From Neobacillus piezotolerans (GTDB taxonomy: Bacteria > Bacillota > Bacilli > Bacillales > Cytobacillaceae), in NCBI RefSeq assembly GCF_003362805.1, contig NZ_QNQT01000008.1, positions 124,001 to 188,000 on the forward strand: a DNA stretch of 64,000 bases, read 5' to 3'. Positions within the stretch are counted from its first letter, which is position 1, and each line of letters begins with the position of its first letter. The notes beneath the pieces are model-generated. The model had not been told where the DNA came from and ran no database searches. It saw only the letters and a program-made list of their open reading frames with translations. Of the stretch, positions 52,786-60,520 are shown one piece after another. The position numbers and the translations under genes are program-made.

Positions 52786-52856
52786 TAAAAGGGCGTGATT
52801 CTTGTCAATAAGGGGTAAAAAAGCATAAATATCAAAGTGGGGGGCTTACCATCTTT

Positions 52857-53504
52857 ATGAATATGTATCTCAAAAAATCTCCATATTTGTTATTTTTGCT
52901 GGTCATGCCTGTCCTGGGCATGGTTTACCAATTTTTGAATGAGAACCCGCAAAAGGCGGTCCATATATCTACAGCGGCTGATGGCTTGATTCCATTCCTG
53001 CCTATATTCATTATTCCCTACATCCTCTGGTATGGATATGTTTTTATATACCTTGTCTATTTTTGTTTCAAGGATACCAGGGTCTACCTTAAAACACTCA
53101 TTCTGATCGTAGTCGGGGAGGCCATCTGCTTCCTGATTTATTTCTTTTTCCAGACAGTCGTCCCCAGGCCGCAATTGACAGGGAACGGCATTTTGATCGA
53201 TATGGTCCGTTTCATATATGCCAATGACCAGCCCTATAATTGCTTCCCGAGCATTCATGTGCTGACAACATTTGCGATCATGCTTGGTTCCCGCCACATA
53301 GGAAATAAGCATATCCTGAATACATTGTTCATTCATATAGCTGGATCACTCATCATCATTTCAACATTGTTTGTAAAGCAGCATGTTGTGCCGGATATGA
53401 TTGCTTCGATGTTCCTTGTATCTTTCCTGTATGGCATTCTATTCGAACTTTACAATATCCCAGTCACAGAAAAACAGGAGACTGTTTTTGTGAAAAATAA
53501 ATAA
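52857..53504 (+). CDS. PAP2-superfamily membrane phosphatase-like protein
   Basis: 215 residues and about six membrane helices. The C-terminal half has the phosphatase motifs YNCFPSIHVLTTFAI near residue 125 and VKQHVVPDMIASM near 180, giving the two catalytic histidines. The N-terminal KxxxxxxRP motif is reduced to VVPRPQ. It may dephosphorylate a lipid phosphate such as undecaprenyl or diacylglycerol pyrophosphate, or act like inositol-phosphorylceramide-type transferases. The ribosome site is weak (GGGGGG 14 bases upstream), so an ATG two codons later may be used. Confidence 0.8.
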   Translation: MNMYLKKSPYLLFLLVMPVLGMVYQFLNENPQKAVHISTAADGLIPFLPIFIIPYILWYGYVFIYLVYFCFKDTRVYLKTLILIVVGEAICFLIYFFFQTVVPRPQLTGNGILIDMVRFIYANDQPYNCFPSIHVLTTFAIMLGSRHIGNKHILNTLFIHIAGSLIIISTLFVKQHVVPDMIASMFLVSFLYGILFELYNIPVTEKQETVFVKNK

Positions 53505-53511
53505 CAAAAAA

Positions 53512-53536
53512 AGGCTGCCGCCACGCAGCCTTTTTC
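53512..53536 (+). terminator. Terminator after the PAP2 gene
   Basis: AGGCTGC-cgccac-GCAGCCT then TTTTC; A-rich left flank allows use on the minus strand too. Confidence 0.75.
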
Positions 53537-53575
53537 TGTCCCCATACGGCGCTATCACGGGCGCTCTCGCTTTTC
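53537..53575 (-). repeat. Stop-proximal GAAAAGCG-type repeat, copy 2
   Basis: On the minus strand, right after the stop codon of the coat-gene remnant, the sequence is GAAAAGCGAGAGCGCC, a few variable bases, then AGCGCCGTATGG. Same layout as at 15698-15735. Confidence 0.6.
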
Positions 53576-53767
53576 CTATTGCTTTTCCCCAAGGTTGACA
53601 GCTGTTTGTGCGGCGGTGAGGTCGACTTCAAATTGGCTTGAGAGGTCTGCTGGATGACAGTAACTCATTTCAACCATATAATCGCTTATTTCCGTATGCG
53701 TCTGAATGGCGTCTGCCAGCTGTTCTTTCAAAACCGCTGTATAAGCCACCCAATTAGGTGGATTCAT
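53576..53767 (-). pseudogene. Remnant of a CotF/YraF-type spore coat gene (5' part missing)
   Basis: 63 codons align in order with the C-terminal half of the CotF-like proteins at 56625 and 57571: LKEQLADAIQTHTEISDYMVE, then CHPADLSSQFEVDLTAAQTAVNLGE. The N-terminal half (the ATDFLMSAKAGIRNY part) is missing. The first residues, MNPPNWVAYTA, have no counterpart of the right length and no ribosome site. The break lies at about 53763, where base composition drops sharply. I read it as truncation by insertion or deletion rather than a short functional gene. Confidence 0.65.
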
Positions 53768-53974
53768 TTTCTGCTAGATGATAAAATACAAAAACATCTT
53801 AGAGAATTATCATTTGAATTGATCAACTTTCTTAATTCATCATTAGTAATATATGTTCCCGACAATGCAGTTAAGGAATCGGATATTATAGACTTCATTT
53901 GGGACGATGAGAATAGAGATATTGAATATATACAAAAATGGCTATTAACTGAGTGTGGGTCCACCAAAGAATAA
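53768..53974 (+). pseudogene. Fragment of an unrelated low-GC gene
   Basis: An open frame on the plus strand runs through DDKIQKHLRELSFELINFLN and IIDFIWDDENRDIEYIQKWLL to a TAA at 53974. It has no start of its own near the junction and its composition is much more AT-rich than its surroundings. It looks like the 3' end of a gene fused to the coat-gene remnant. From 53975 to 54240 I see no gene, only AT-rich sequence. Confidence 0.45.
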
Positions 53975-54240
53975 AATAATGGAAGAGGTATTTATATATT
54001 ATATAACTTTAATGTGAAGCTTGGAATCCAGATGTCGCGGCTGTTTAATACCTGATATTCTTCAACTTGTCATTTCCTTTAAAGCATATAGACATTCATT
54101 TCACCTGACAGACTTTATATATTTCGTAAACAATCATACCATCATCTTTTTGTATAGAAAAACTTATTAAGAAACATGCACTCGAAAAAATAAAAATCAT
54201 ATATAGGTGATATCCGGTTTAAATGGTTGAGGAGGATATC

Positions 54241-55335
54241 ATGAAACCCATGCTACCTATTGAAAAATATTTCGGTAAGCTAGAACTTGTTTATACATTT
54301 TTTGGGGCAATGCCCACTGGTGTTAGTGTTTCAGAAACAGGGCGTATTTTTATTTGTTTTCCGAAATGGGGAGACGAAGTAAAATTTACTGTGGCGGAAA
54401 TTGTTGATGATAAATTGCAGCCTTATCCTAATTTACAAACCAATTTGTTTAACCCCGAGAATATCAAAATGACTTTCATCAGTGTCCAAAGTGTAGTTAC
54501 TGATGGCAGGGGAACGCTTTGGGTATTAGATACAGCCGCACCCAATTTCTCTGAACCTATTAAAGGCGGAGCAAAATTAGTCGCTGTTGATTTAAAAACC
54601 AATACAATTAGAAGAGTGTATTCCTTTACAGAAGATGTTGTCCTGCCAACAACTTACCTGAATGATGTCCGATTTGATTTTCGTGTTGGTAGAGCCGGAT
54701 ATGCATATATTACCGATTCCTCATCTACAGGACCAGGAGCTATTATCGTGGTTGATTTAGAAACTGGAACAGCATTTAGACGGTTAAATGGGGCAAATCC
54801 AACTTCACCCGATCCCTTTTTTTTGCCGAAAGTAGAGGGCAAAATTTTGATGAATCGAAACAAAGATGGCTCAACCTCACCATTTAGGCTGGCGTCTGAC
54901 GGAATTGCAATTTCTCCCGATGGCAAGGTATTATTTTTTTGCCCACTCACCAGTCGTCATCTGTTTTCGATTTCAACAGAAGTCCTAAGAGACCGGTCCA
55001 TACTGGATGCAGATTTAATTTATCATGTGAAGTATCGGGGAGAGAAAGGTGCATCTGATGGAATGATCACCGATGCAAAAGGAACAGTTTATGCTGGGGA
55101 TTATGAAAATAACAGTATTCGAAAGATATTACCTAATGGAGCGATGGAAACCATTGCACATGATCCAAGAATACTTTGGCCGGATACTTTTTCAATTGGC
55201 CCTGATGGATACTTATATGTCATTGTAAACCAATTACATCGGCAAGCCAGATTTCATTATGGAAGAGATTTACGAGAAAAACCCTATAGTTTACTTCGTA
55301 TGAAAATCGGCGAATTACCTGCTCCGGCCTTTTAA
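54241..55335 (+). CDS. Yellow/major royal jelly-family beta-propeller protein
   Basis: 364 residues, soluble. Repeated propeller-like strands include VVTDGRGTLWVLDTAAPNF, YAYITDSSSTGPGAIIVVDL, DGIAISPDGKVLFFCPLTSR, GMITDAKGTVYAGDYENNSI and FSIGPDGYLYVIVNQLHR, the pattern of MRJP/yellow and SMP-30-like proteins, sometimes annotated as L-dopachrome tautomerase-related. Substrate unknown. ATG 54241 has AGGAGG six bases upstream; an ATG six codons earlier covers that site. AT-rich codon use unlike its neighbours suggests acquisition. Confidence 0.75.
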   Translation: MKPMLPIEKYFGKLELVYTFFGAMPTGVSVSETGRIFICFPKWGDEVKFTVAEIVDDKLQPYPNLQTNLFNPENIKMTFISVQSVVTDGRGTLWVLDTAAPNFSEPIKGGAKLVAVDLKTNTIRRVYSFTEDVVLPTTYLNDVRFDFRVGRAGYAYITDSSSTGPGAIIVVDLETGTAFRRLNGANPTSPDPFFLPKVEGKILMNRNKDGSTSPFRLASDGIAISPDGKVLFFCPLTSRHLFSISTEVLRDRSILDADLIYHVKYRGEKGASDGMITDAKGTVYAGDYENNSIRKILPNGAMETIAHDPRILWPDTFSIGPDGYLYVIVNQLHRQARFHYGRDLREKPYSLLRMKIGELPAPAF

Positions 55336-55437
55336 TAATAATGGGCTACTTCCTTCACAGCACACTGCTAGCCTTTTCTTTCATAACACTCCAAAAATGA
55401 GGAGAGATCAGTACTTTTCGGTGATAAAACAAAAAAA

Positions 55438-55458
55438 CCCAGTCTTAAACTCACTGGG
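55438..55458. terminator. Terminator of the adhB transcript
   Basis: CCCAGT / ACTGGG with a nine-base loop and a T-run of seven on the minus strand; the plus strand also has T's further on. Confidence 0.65.
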
Positions 55459-55469
55459 CAGTCTGTTTT

Positions 55470-56606
55470 TTAAGGTTTTAATATAACTTTAATGCAATCT
55501 TCTGTTTTTGTGTCGAAAACTTCATATCCATGCTTTGCTTGATCGAGAGGGAGAACGTGTGTAATAACATCGCTAGGATCCACTTTTCCGGAATTGAACA
55601 GGTCATATAGGAAAGGCATGTACGGAATAACGGGTGCCTGTCCCATTTTTAGATCGATATTTCTCTGGAACAAGTCTCCAAGCGGAAAAGCATTGTATCG
55701 TCCTCCATAAACGCCTGTTATTTGGATGGTACCGCCTTTTCTGACCGCCTGGCTGGCAATTACAATCGCCCCCATCGCTCCGCCCTGAAGCTTTAATCCA
55801 CTTGCAAGAAATTCCATTTCGGTCCACTTTCCATCCATACCGACAGCATCTATGACTATATCTGCTCCGCCCTTTGTAATTTCCTTTAGGTACTGACCGG
55901 TGTTTTCATGCTGTTCAAAATTCACAATCTCAACCTTGTTGTGTTTCTTGGCATGCTGCAGCCGGTAGTTAATGTAATCTACAGCAATAACCCTTTTTGC
56001 TCCTTTGTACCAGGCAAATTTTTGGGCAAGCAGTCCAACCGGGCCGCAACCAAGCACTATGACTGTATCTCCCTCTTTGACGCCGGCATGGTCTACCGAC
56101 CAGTAGGCAGTTGAAGCTGCATCCGCAAGTAAACAAAGCTTTTCATCTTCAATTTCGCAAGCCTCGGGAATTTTAAAAGGCGTAAAGTTTCCGTAAGGGA
56201 CACGCATATACTCAGCTTGCCCGCCTGCATAACCGCCAGTAAGTTCAGAGTAGCCGAAGAATCCGCCCATGTCACCATGGGGGTTGGAATTATCACATTG
56301 GCTGGTTAGATCATGCTGACAATACCAGCACGTGCCGCAACTCACGTTGAAAGGGATAATGACCCGGTCACCTTTTTTTAAATTCCTTACATCTGGCCCT
56401 ACTTCCTCAACAATCCCCATCGGCTCATGCCCAATGACAAAGTCAGTAGGCATGCTGGGAATCATACCATGAATTAAATGAAGGTCCGACCCACAAATTG
56501 CGGAACTTGTTATTTTAACTATAATATCATCGGAATTCTTAATTGTGGGATCTTTTACTTCTCTTACTTCTACATTTTTAATCCCTTGATAGGTAACAGC
56601 TTTCAT
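55470..56606 (-). CDS. adhB: Zinc-dependent alcohol dehydrogenase, AdhB-like
   Basis: 378 residues, the same length as B. subtilis AdhB, which is likewise flanked by CotF-like yra genes. Medium-chain fold: catalytic zinc ligands in ICGSDLHLIHG and IGHEPMGIVEEVG, structural zinc cysteines in CGTCWYCQHDLTSQC near residue 92, and NAD-binding VIVLGCGPVGLLAQKFA near 185. It resembles glutathione-independent formaldehyde dehydrogenases. Probably the third gene of a minus-strand unit with two coat proteins, suggesting a sporulation-linked role. Confidence 0.85.
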   Translation of the reverse strand: MKAVTYQGIKNVEVREVKDPTIKNSDDIIVKITSSAICGSDLHLIHGMIPSMPTDFVIGHEPMGIVEEVGPDVRNLKKGDRVIIPFNVSCGTCWYCQHDLTSQCDNSNPHGDMGGFFGYSELTGGYAGGQAEYMRVPYGNFTPFKIPEACEIEDEKLCLLADAASTAYWSVDHAGVKEGDTVIVLGCGPVGLLAQKFAWYKGAKRVIAVDYINYRLQHAKKHNKVEIVNFEQHENTGQYLKEITKGGADIVIDAVGMDGKWTEMEFLASGLKLQGGAMGAIVIASQAVRKGGTIQITGVYGGRYNAFPLGDLFQRNIDLKMGQAPVIPYMPFLYDLFNSGKVDPSDVITHVLPLDQAKHGYEVFDTKTEDCIKVILKP

Positions 56607-56624
56607 CTAAGTATTTCTCTCCTT

Positions 56625-56984
56625 TTATTCATTTGGAGTAGCGAACATTCCGCCCCGGTCGGTGTCATTATGGAAGAGGGTCATTTGGCCAATTTGAACG
56701 GCTGTCTCTGCTCCTTTTAAATCAACTGGATACTGCTCCTTAAAATTATAGGGGTGAAGCCATTTTCTCTCCATCATTAAGTCGGAAATTTCTCCGTGTA
56801 GATCAATTGCTTGCATCAATTGTTTAGTTAATACTCTTTTAAGTTCCGGATTCGCAACTTCTGCAATGGCAAATCCATAATTACGAATACCATTTTTTAC
56901 AGATAGCAAGAAGTCCATTGCAAATGCAGAATCAGCCAGATTCGGCATGCCTTCCGCATTTCTCGGGTCTAGATAGTCTTTCAT
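56625..56984 (-). CDS. CotF/YraF-type spore coat protein
   Basis: 119 residues. The ferritin-like helical coat domain is seen in DSAFAMDFLLSVKNGIRNYGFAIAE, LKRVLTKQLMQAIDLHGEIS and the final PYNFKEQYPVDLKGAETAVQIG. It is a paralogue of the proteins at 57571 and the remnant at 53576. GGAGGTGG precedes the ATG. It lies between the YraG-type gene and adhB. Confidence 0.8.
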   Translation of the reverse strand: MKDYLDPRNAEGMPNLADSAFAMDFLLSVKNGIRNYGFAIAEVANPELKRVLTKQLMQAIDLHGEISDLMMERKWLHPYNFKEQYPVDLKGAETAVQIGQMTLFHNDTDRGGMFATPNE

Positions 56985-56999
56985 GATTCCACCTCCTGA

Positions 57000-57209
57000 T
57001 TAATGAAGAATTTCACTCTGTTTATAAAAAGGCAGCAGCTCATTTATCGCCTCTGTTGATTGTTGAACATCTTTCTGCATTAACTGTTTTAACTCATTAT
57101 TAAAGCAAATCCCTTGCATTAATTTAGACCTCAGCAAACAAACAGTTTTCAGATTGATGATTTCATGTGTCTCCAAAGTTTCGTGTAGTGCCAACTTTTG
57201 CTGGTCCAT
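57000..57209 (-). CDS. YraG-type small coat-related protein
   Basis: 69 residues, helical: LALHETLETHEIINLKTVCLL, then a DVQQSTEAINELLPFY tail. It matches the HETLE-HE motif of the paralogue at 57368. ATG 57209 follows GAGGTG. First gene of the minus-strand unit with the YraF type and adhB. Confidence 0.75.
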   Translation of the reverse strand: MDQQKLALHETLETHEIINLKTVCLLRSKLMQGICFNNELKQLMQKDVQQSTEAINELLPFYKQSEILH

Positions 57210-57242
57210 CAACTCTTCACCTCGCACTTTTTTAATCTAAAG

Positions 57243-57272
57243 TATTTTCCCAATGAGGATTTCTTTTTATAC
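57243..57272 (-). promoter_or_regulatory. Candidate forespore (sigma-F/G) promoter
   Basis: On the minus strand GTATA, 16 bases, GGGAAAATA, about 30 bases before the YraG-type start. Approximate match only. Confidence 0.35.
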
Positions 57273-57367
57273 TCAATCAATGGGCGATTTTATTTTTTAA
57301 CATGAATATTCCATTTAAGTCATTCAAATAAATAAGAAGGTACAAAAACACAAAAGGAGTGAATATG

Positions 57368-57574
57368 ATGGTCAAATATCTGGGATTGCATGAGACTCTT
57401 GAAGTGCACGAATTGTTAACTTTTAAAAACCTATGTTTAACCAAATCAACAACAATGGGTCCTTTGGCACAGGATGAAGAATTAAAAACAATTCTTTCAA
57501 ATGATGTTTCGGCAGGACAGCAGCATATTCAGCAATTGCAGCAAATCTTAACAAATCGGGAGGCCAACCAATGA
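57368..57574 (+). CDS. YraG-type small coat-related protein, divergent paralogue
   Basis: 68 residues: YLGLHETLEVHELLTFKNLCL then DVSAGQQHIQQLQQIL, clearly related to the minus-strand gene at 57000. ATG 57368 is eight bases from AGGAG; the adjacent ATG at 57365 is the alternative. It overlaps the next gene by four bases. Confidence 0.75.
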   Translation: MVKYLGLHETLEVHELLTFKNLCLTKSTTMGPLAQDEELKTILSNDVSAGQQHIQQLQQILTNREANQ

Positions 57575-57870
57575 ATCAATTTATCCAAAACATGGTAGGG
57601 ATGGGCGGTATGACGGACCAGGTTATCGCAACTGATTTCTTAATGTCTGCTAAAGCAGGAATAAGGAATTACACAATTGCAATAACAGAAGCAGCTACCC
57701 CGGAATTAAGAACAGTATTGAGGGAACAATTACAGGCTGCTATTCAAACTCATGAAAATATAACCAGCTATATGATGTCAAAAGGATACTATCATCCACA
57801 TAATCTAAGTGAGCAGTTGCAGGTTGATTTAACTGCATCACAAACAGCAACAAACCTGGCACAGCAATAG
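57571..57870 (+). CDS. CotF-type spore coat protein, divergent paralogue
   Basis: 99 residues: VIATDFLMSAKAGIRNYTIAI, LRTVLREQLQAAIQTHENIT and QLQVDLTASQTATNLAQQ, the full coat domain. Of the two related sequences here, the remnant at 53576 resembles this one more than the YraF-type protein at 56625. Starts in an ATGA overlap with the YraG-type gene, with GGGAGG upstream. Confidence 0.8.
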   Translation: MNQFIQNMVGMGGMTDQVIATDFLMSAKAGIRNYTIAITEAATPELRTVLREQLQAAIQTHENITSYMMSKGYYHPHNLSEQLQVDLTASQTATNLAQQ

Positions 57871-57939
57871 GCTTTTTGTTTATTAAGGTAATAGAAGACT
57901 TCATAGCGGACCTTAACAAAGTGAGGACTTACGAATGTG

Positions 57940-57975
57940 CCTGTGTAGAATTAATCTGCACAGGTTTATTCTTTT
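57940..57975 (+). terminator. Terminator after the coat-protein pair
   Basis: CCTGTG-t-AGA / TCT-g-CACAGG then TTTATTCTTTT. Confidence 0.65.
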
Positions 57976-58032
57976 ATAGGATGTGACCTTTTGGTTAATA
58001 TTGTTTAAAGATAGTCTAAAAGGACCTTAGAA

Positions 58033-58066
58033 AATACCGGATGGCTACTCCGGTATTGTTTATTTT
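58033..58066 (+). terminator. Second terminator-like hairpin
   Basis: Perfect nine-base stem AATACCGGA / TCCGGTATT, then GTTTATTTTTT. No gene lies between it and the previous terminator. Confidence 0.65.
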
Positions 58067-58330
58067 TTGGTAAAAAAAGGCTGGTTCGCTAATGGAAACC
58101 TAAGGTATTCCTTCAAAATTTCTGTGTTTAGAGTAGTTGTTTCTGCCAAAATAGAGAACAAGCAGTTTTGCCTGAATGCCATAGGCTTTGATTGTATACG
58201 GGGAACGGGCTGTTTTTATTTTTCAAAGGAATGGCGAGTACCTCCTGGCCGATGTATATACCTTGGGGGGCCGCAGCGATGTTTATAACGGGATTCGGAC
58301 AGGTATATTTCCGTATAAAGGAAGAAAAAT
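58067..58330 (+). other. Gap with a possible gene remnant
   Basis: Within the 460-base gap before mscS, a frame around 58220-58330 reads like a two-helix membrane stretch (STSWPMYIPWGAAAMFITGF, then QVYFRIKEEK). It has no good start and would run into the mscS coding region, so I treat it as a possible decayed gene rather than a CDS. Confidence 0.25.
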
Positions 58331-59392
58331 GTGGTGATATACGTGATAGAATTGCTCCCTTTTCTAAAAGGGATAACCACTGGCAATGTTGTTTCGTTTT
58401 TCATTGACGCGGGGCTGATCCTGATTGGAAACTGGCTCCTTAAAACGATTGCAAAGCTGGTCCAATTAAAAAATCCGGAAAGCAAAAACAAGTTCCTTCC
58501 CGCTGTGGGTTCGCTTCTGAACTGGTTATCTTTTTATGGTATCGTCATTTTGTTCCTTTTTCACTTTTCAACTACAAAATGGCTTTTGAAACCTTTGTAT
58601 TCGAAAGATGGCATAAAGGTCTCCGCTCTTCTGATCATTGTCGCGTTCATGATTGTCACATTGGCAAGCAGGATTATCAGGCTGTTTACAAGGTATGTGC
58701 TGGCCAATGTATACGAACATTACAACGTTGACAGAGGGCTTAGCTACACCATCAACCAGATAATTTATTATACCGTCATGATTGCCGCGCTTGCCTTCAG
58801 TTTTACGATTGTCGGGATTAACCTGACAGCCCTCGGTGCAATCTTTGGCGTCCTTGGAATCGGAATTGGATTTGGTATGCGGAATATTGCCGGTAACTTT
58901 GTTTCCGGGATTATCATCCTCTTTGAAAGGCCAATTGAGGTGGGAGAAGTCATCGAGGTTGATGGCAAAATTGGCAGGGTTGAAAAAATTCGGCTCCGGT
59001 CGACGCTTATCAGGACTGCGAAGGAAGGCACTCTGATTATACCTAACCAATATTTTATTGAAACGATCATCAAGAACCGGACCGGTGCCGAAATGAGAGC
59101 CGAGGTTAAGGTAAGCGTCAGCCAGGGGGTTGATTCGAAACTGGTGCATCGCCTGCTGGAAGATGCCGTCGATCAAATAAAAGAAAACTGTGAAGGCATT
59201 CTGAAGTCATCCCAGCTTGAAATCAGATTCGTTAATTTCAGGAATAGCGCGATGGATTTCTTCGTTGAATTGCCGGTTGCAAATTTTGAAGTTAAGGAAA
59301 AGGTCGAAAGCGAATTGCGGCATTCAATTTCAATGCTTTTTAATGAGCATAAAATAAAAATGCCGCCAATTTTAACAGATTCAGAAAAATGA
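58331..59392 (+). CDS. MscS-type mechanosensitive channel
   Basis: 353 residues. Four or so N-terminal helices precede the pore helix, seen as LGAIFGVLGIGIGFGMRNIAGNFVSGIIILFERPIEVG-type sequence (the Gly-rich GVLGIGIGFG part lines the pore). The beta domain follows (VIEVDGKIGRVEKIRLRST, LIIPNQYF) and then an alpha-beta cytosolic domain. It releases solutes on hypo-osmotic shock. GTG at 58331 and 58334 both lie behind AAAGGAAG. Confidence 0.88.
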   Translation: MVIYVIELLPFLKGITTGNVVSFFIDAGLILIGNWLLKTIAKLVQLKNPESKNKFLPAVGSLLNWLSFYGIVILFLFHFSTTKWLLKPLYSKDGIKVSALLIIVAFMIVTLASRIIRLFTRYVLANVYEHYNVDRGLSYTINQIIYYTVMIAALAFSFTIVGINLTALGAIFGVLGIGIGFGMRNIAGNFVSGIIILFERPIEVGEVIEVDGKIGRVEKIRLRSTLIRTAKEGTLIIPNQYFIETIIKNRTGAEMRAEVKVSVSQGVDSKLVHRLLEDAVDQIKENCEGILKSSQLEIRFVNFRNSAMDFFVELPVANFEVKEKVESELRHSISMLFNEHKIKMPPILTDSEK

Positions 59393-59426
59393 ATTCCCTG
59401 TATTTTTGCCAATGAAGAAAATTCCT

Positions 59427-59453
59427 GTTTTTATGGAAGGTTTTAACGGGTAA
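59427..59453 (+). promoter_or_regulatory. Possible sigma-B promoter for the DUF2188 gene
   Basis: GTTTTT, 15 bases, GGGTAA, compared with GTTTAA-N12-15-GGGTAT. It would start transcription about 25 bases before the gene. Confidence 0.35.
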
Positions 59454-59485
59454 ATGCTAGTAAGACATACAAAGGAGGATTTCTC

Positions 59486-59764
59486 ATGGCTGGTAAAAAC
59501 AATCATATCCATTCCGAAGAACAGGCAGAGTATTTTAAAGACAGGGCGGGTACTGATGAAGCGCGGTTCCATGTCGTTCCCCATGACGAGGAAGGCTGGG
59601 CGGTCAAGCGGGAAGGGGAAAATGACCCTGAAATGACAAGCGGATCCAAGTCGGAAGCCGTTGATGTGGCAAAACGCCTTGCGGAAGAGGCTGGAACGAT
59701 GGCCTACATTCACAACGAAGAGGGACGAATAGAATTACAGCATAATTATCAGGATAACGATTAA
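59486..59764 (+). CDS. DUF2188 protein
   Basis: 92 residues. The DUF2188 pattern is clear: FHVVPHDEEGWAVKREGEND, a Ser/Lys-rich turn, EAVDVAKRLAEEAGTMAYIH, then EGRIELQHNY. The function is unknown. A sigma-B-like promoter suggests stress expression. AAAGGAGG precedes the ATG. Confidence 0.85.
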   Translation: MAGKNNHIHSEEQAEYFKDRAGTDEARFHVVPHDEEGWAVKREGENDPEMTSGSKSEAVDVAKRLAEEAGTMAYIHNEEGRIELQHNYQDND

Positions 59765-59828
59765 AAACTAAAAATAACCGACTGATAGGAGATTAATATT
59801 TAGTGAAAAATTTTTTGAAGCTAATAAT

Positions 59829-59856
59829 GCCGGCGGGAAATTTCCCTGCCGGTTAT
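59829..59856 (+). terminator. Weak terminator-like hairpin
   Basis: CCGGC / GCCGG stem extended by an imperfect GGG / CCC pair, followed by TTATTTAATT. The remaining bases to 60046 hold no convincing gene. Confidence 0.45.
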
Positions 59857-60046
59857 TTAATTAATAAAGCAAATATAGCGGAAAGGAATGTGAAGGGGGG
59901 AATAGCGTAAAAACCGAGCGCCTCGGAAAGCGTCTGCAGTCAGGGATCCAATTTGGGAATCACAACTCTTCAGCAACTATGACGAATAGCTTAGGGAAAC
60001 CGCTCTACCAAAAAACAGACAATGGGTTGTTTATTTACGGCAGGCA

Positions 60047-60382
60047 CTATTCAGCTTGGCGGAAAGTGTAATCACGATACCTTATTTCCTCGGTCCTTGT
60101 TCCAGGTTTCCTTTCAATGATTTTTCCTTCCTTATCCTTAATGACCTCATATTCCTTGTATGTTTCAATAATATAACCATTGTTTTTTCGCTCATCTACA
60201 AGAATCATTTCGTATTCAGGAAAATTTCTGGAAACAGGGCGTGTAACCGCGGGGGCGGGTTGGGGTGTTTCCGTTTCATAATAATAGTCATTGTTTAGAA
60301 AAGAAAATGGAGAATCCAAATAGGCCGCGGCTATAATCAGCAAACCAAGGCACATTAGATGGAAGTTATTTTGCTTTCCCAT
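60047..60382 (-). CDS. Membrane-anchored or secreted hypothetical protein
   Basis: 111 residues. A hydrophobic N-terminal helix (LMCLGLLIIAAAYL) is followed by a Tyr/Pro/Thr-rich linker and a charged beta-type domain (IIETYKEYEVIKDKEGKIIER). Probably anchored outside the membrane. ATG 60382 is eight bases from GAGG; the GTG three codons earlier overlaps it. No family recognised. Confidence 0.6.
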   Translation of the reverse strand: MGKQNNFHLMCLGLLIIAAAYLDSPFSFLNNDYYYETETPQPAPAVTRPVSRNFPEYEMILVDERKNNGYIIETYKEYEVIKDKEGKIIERKPGTRTEEIRYRDYTFRQAE

Positions 60383-60442
60383 TTTGTCCACCTCGTTCTA
60401 TGTATGGTTGTACAATATATGCTGGAAAAGCCAATTTATCCA

Positions 60443-60477
60443 TCAAAAAAGCGGCCGGTAAGAAAAACCGGCCGCTT
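60443..60477. terminator. Terminator of the MFS drug-exporter gene
   Basis: Perfect 11-base stem AAGCGGCCGGT / ACCGGCCGCTT, with a T-run on the minus strand. Confidence 0.85.
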
Positions 60478-60520
60478 CTAAGCGGGAGGGTGAAGTGTTT
60501 AACTTCCTTATGAATGTCAT

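Noticed and set aside
53654-53974. 106-codon plus-strand frame taken as an intact gene
   Set aside because: Its first third is antisense to the coat-gene remnant; only the last part looks like real coding sequence, hence called a fragment.
53763-57900. Low-GC segment as a prophage or transposon
   Set aside because: No integrase, transposase, phage structural gene or terminal repeats visible; adhB-yra content is a normal Bacillus locus.
59801-59908. GTG frame of about 35 codons after the DUF2188 gene
   Set aside because: Runs through a terminator-like hairpin, has poor ribosome-site spacing and no recognisable protein features.
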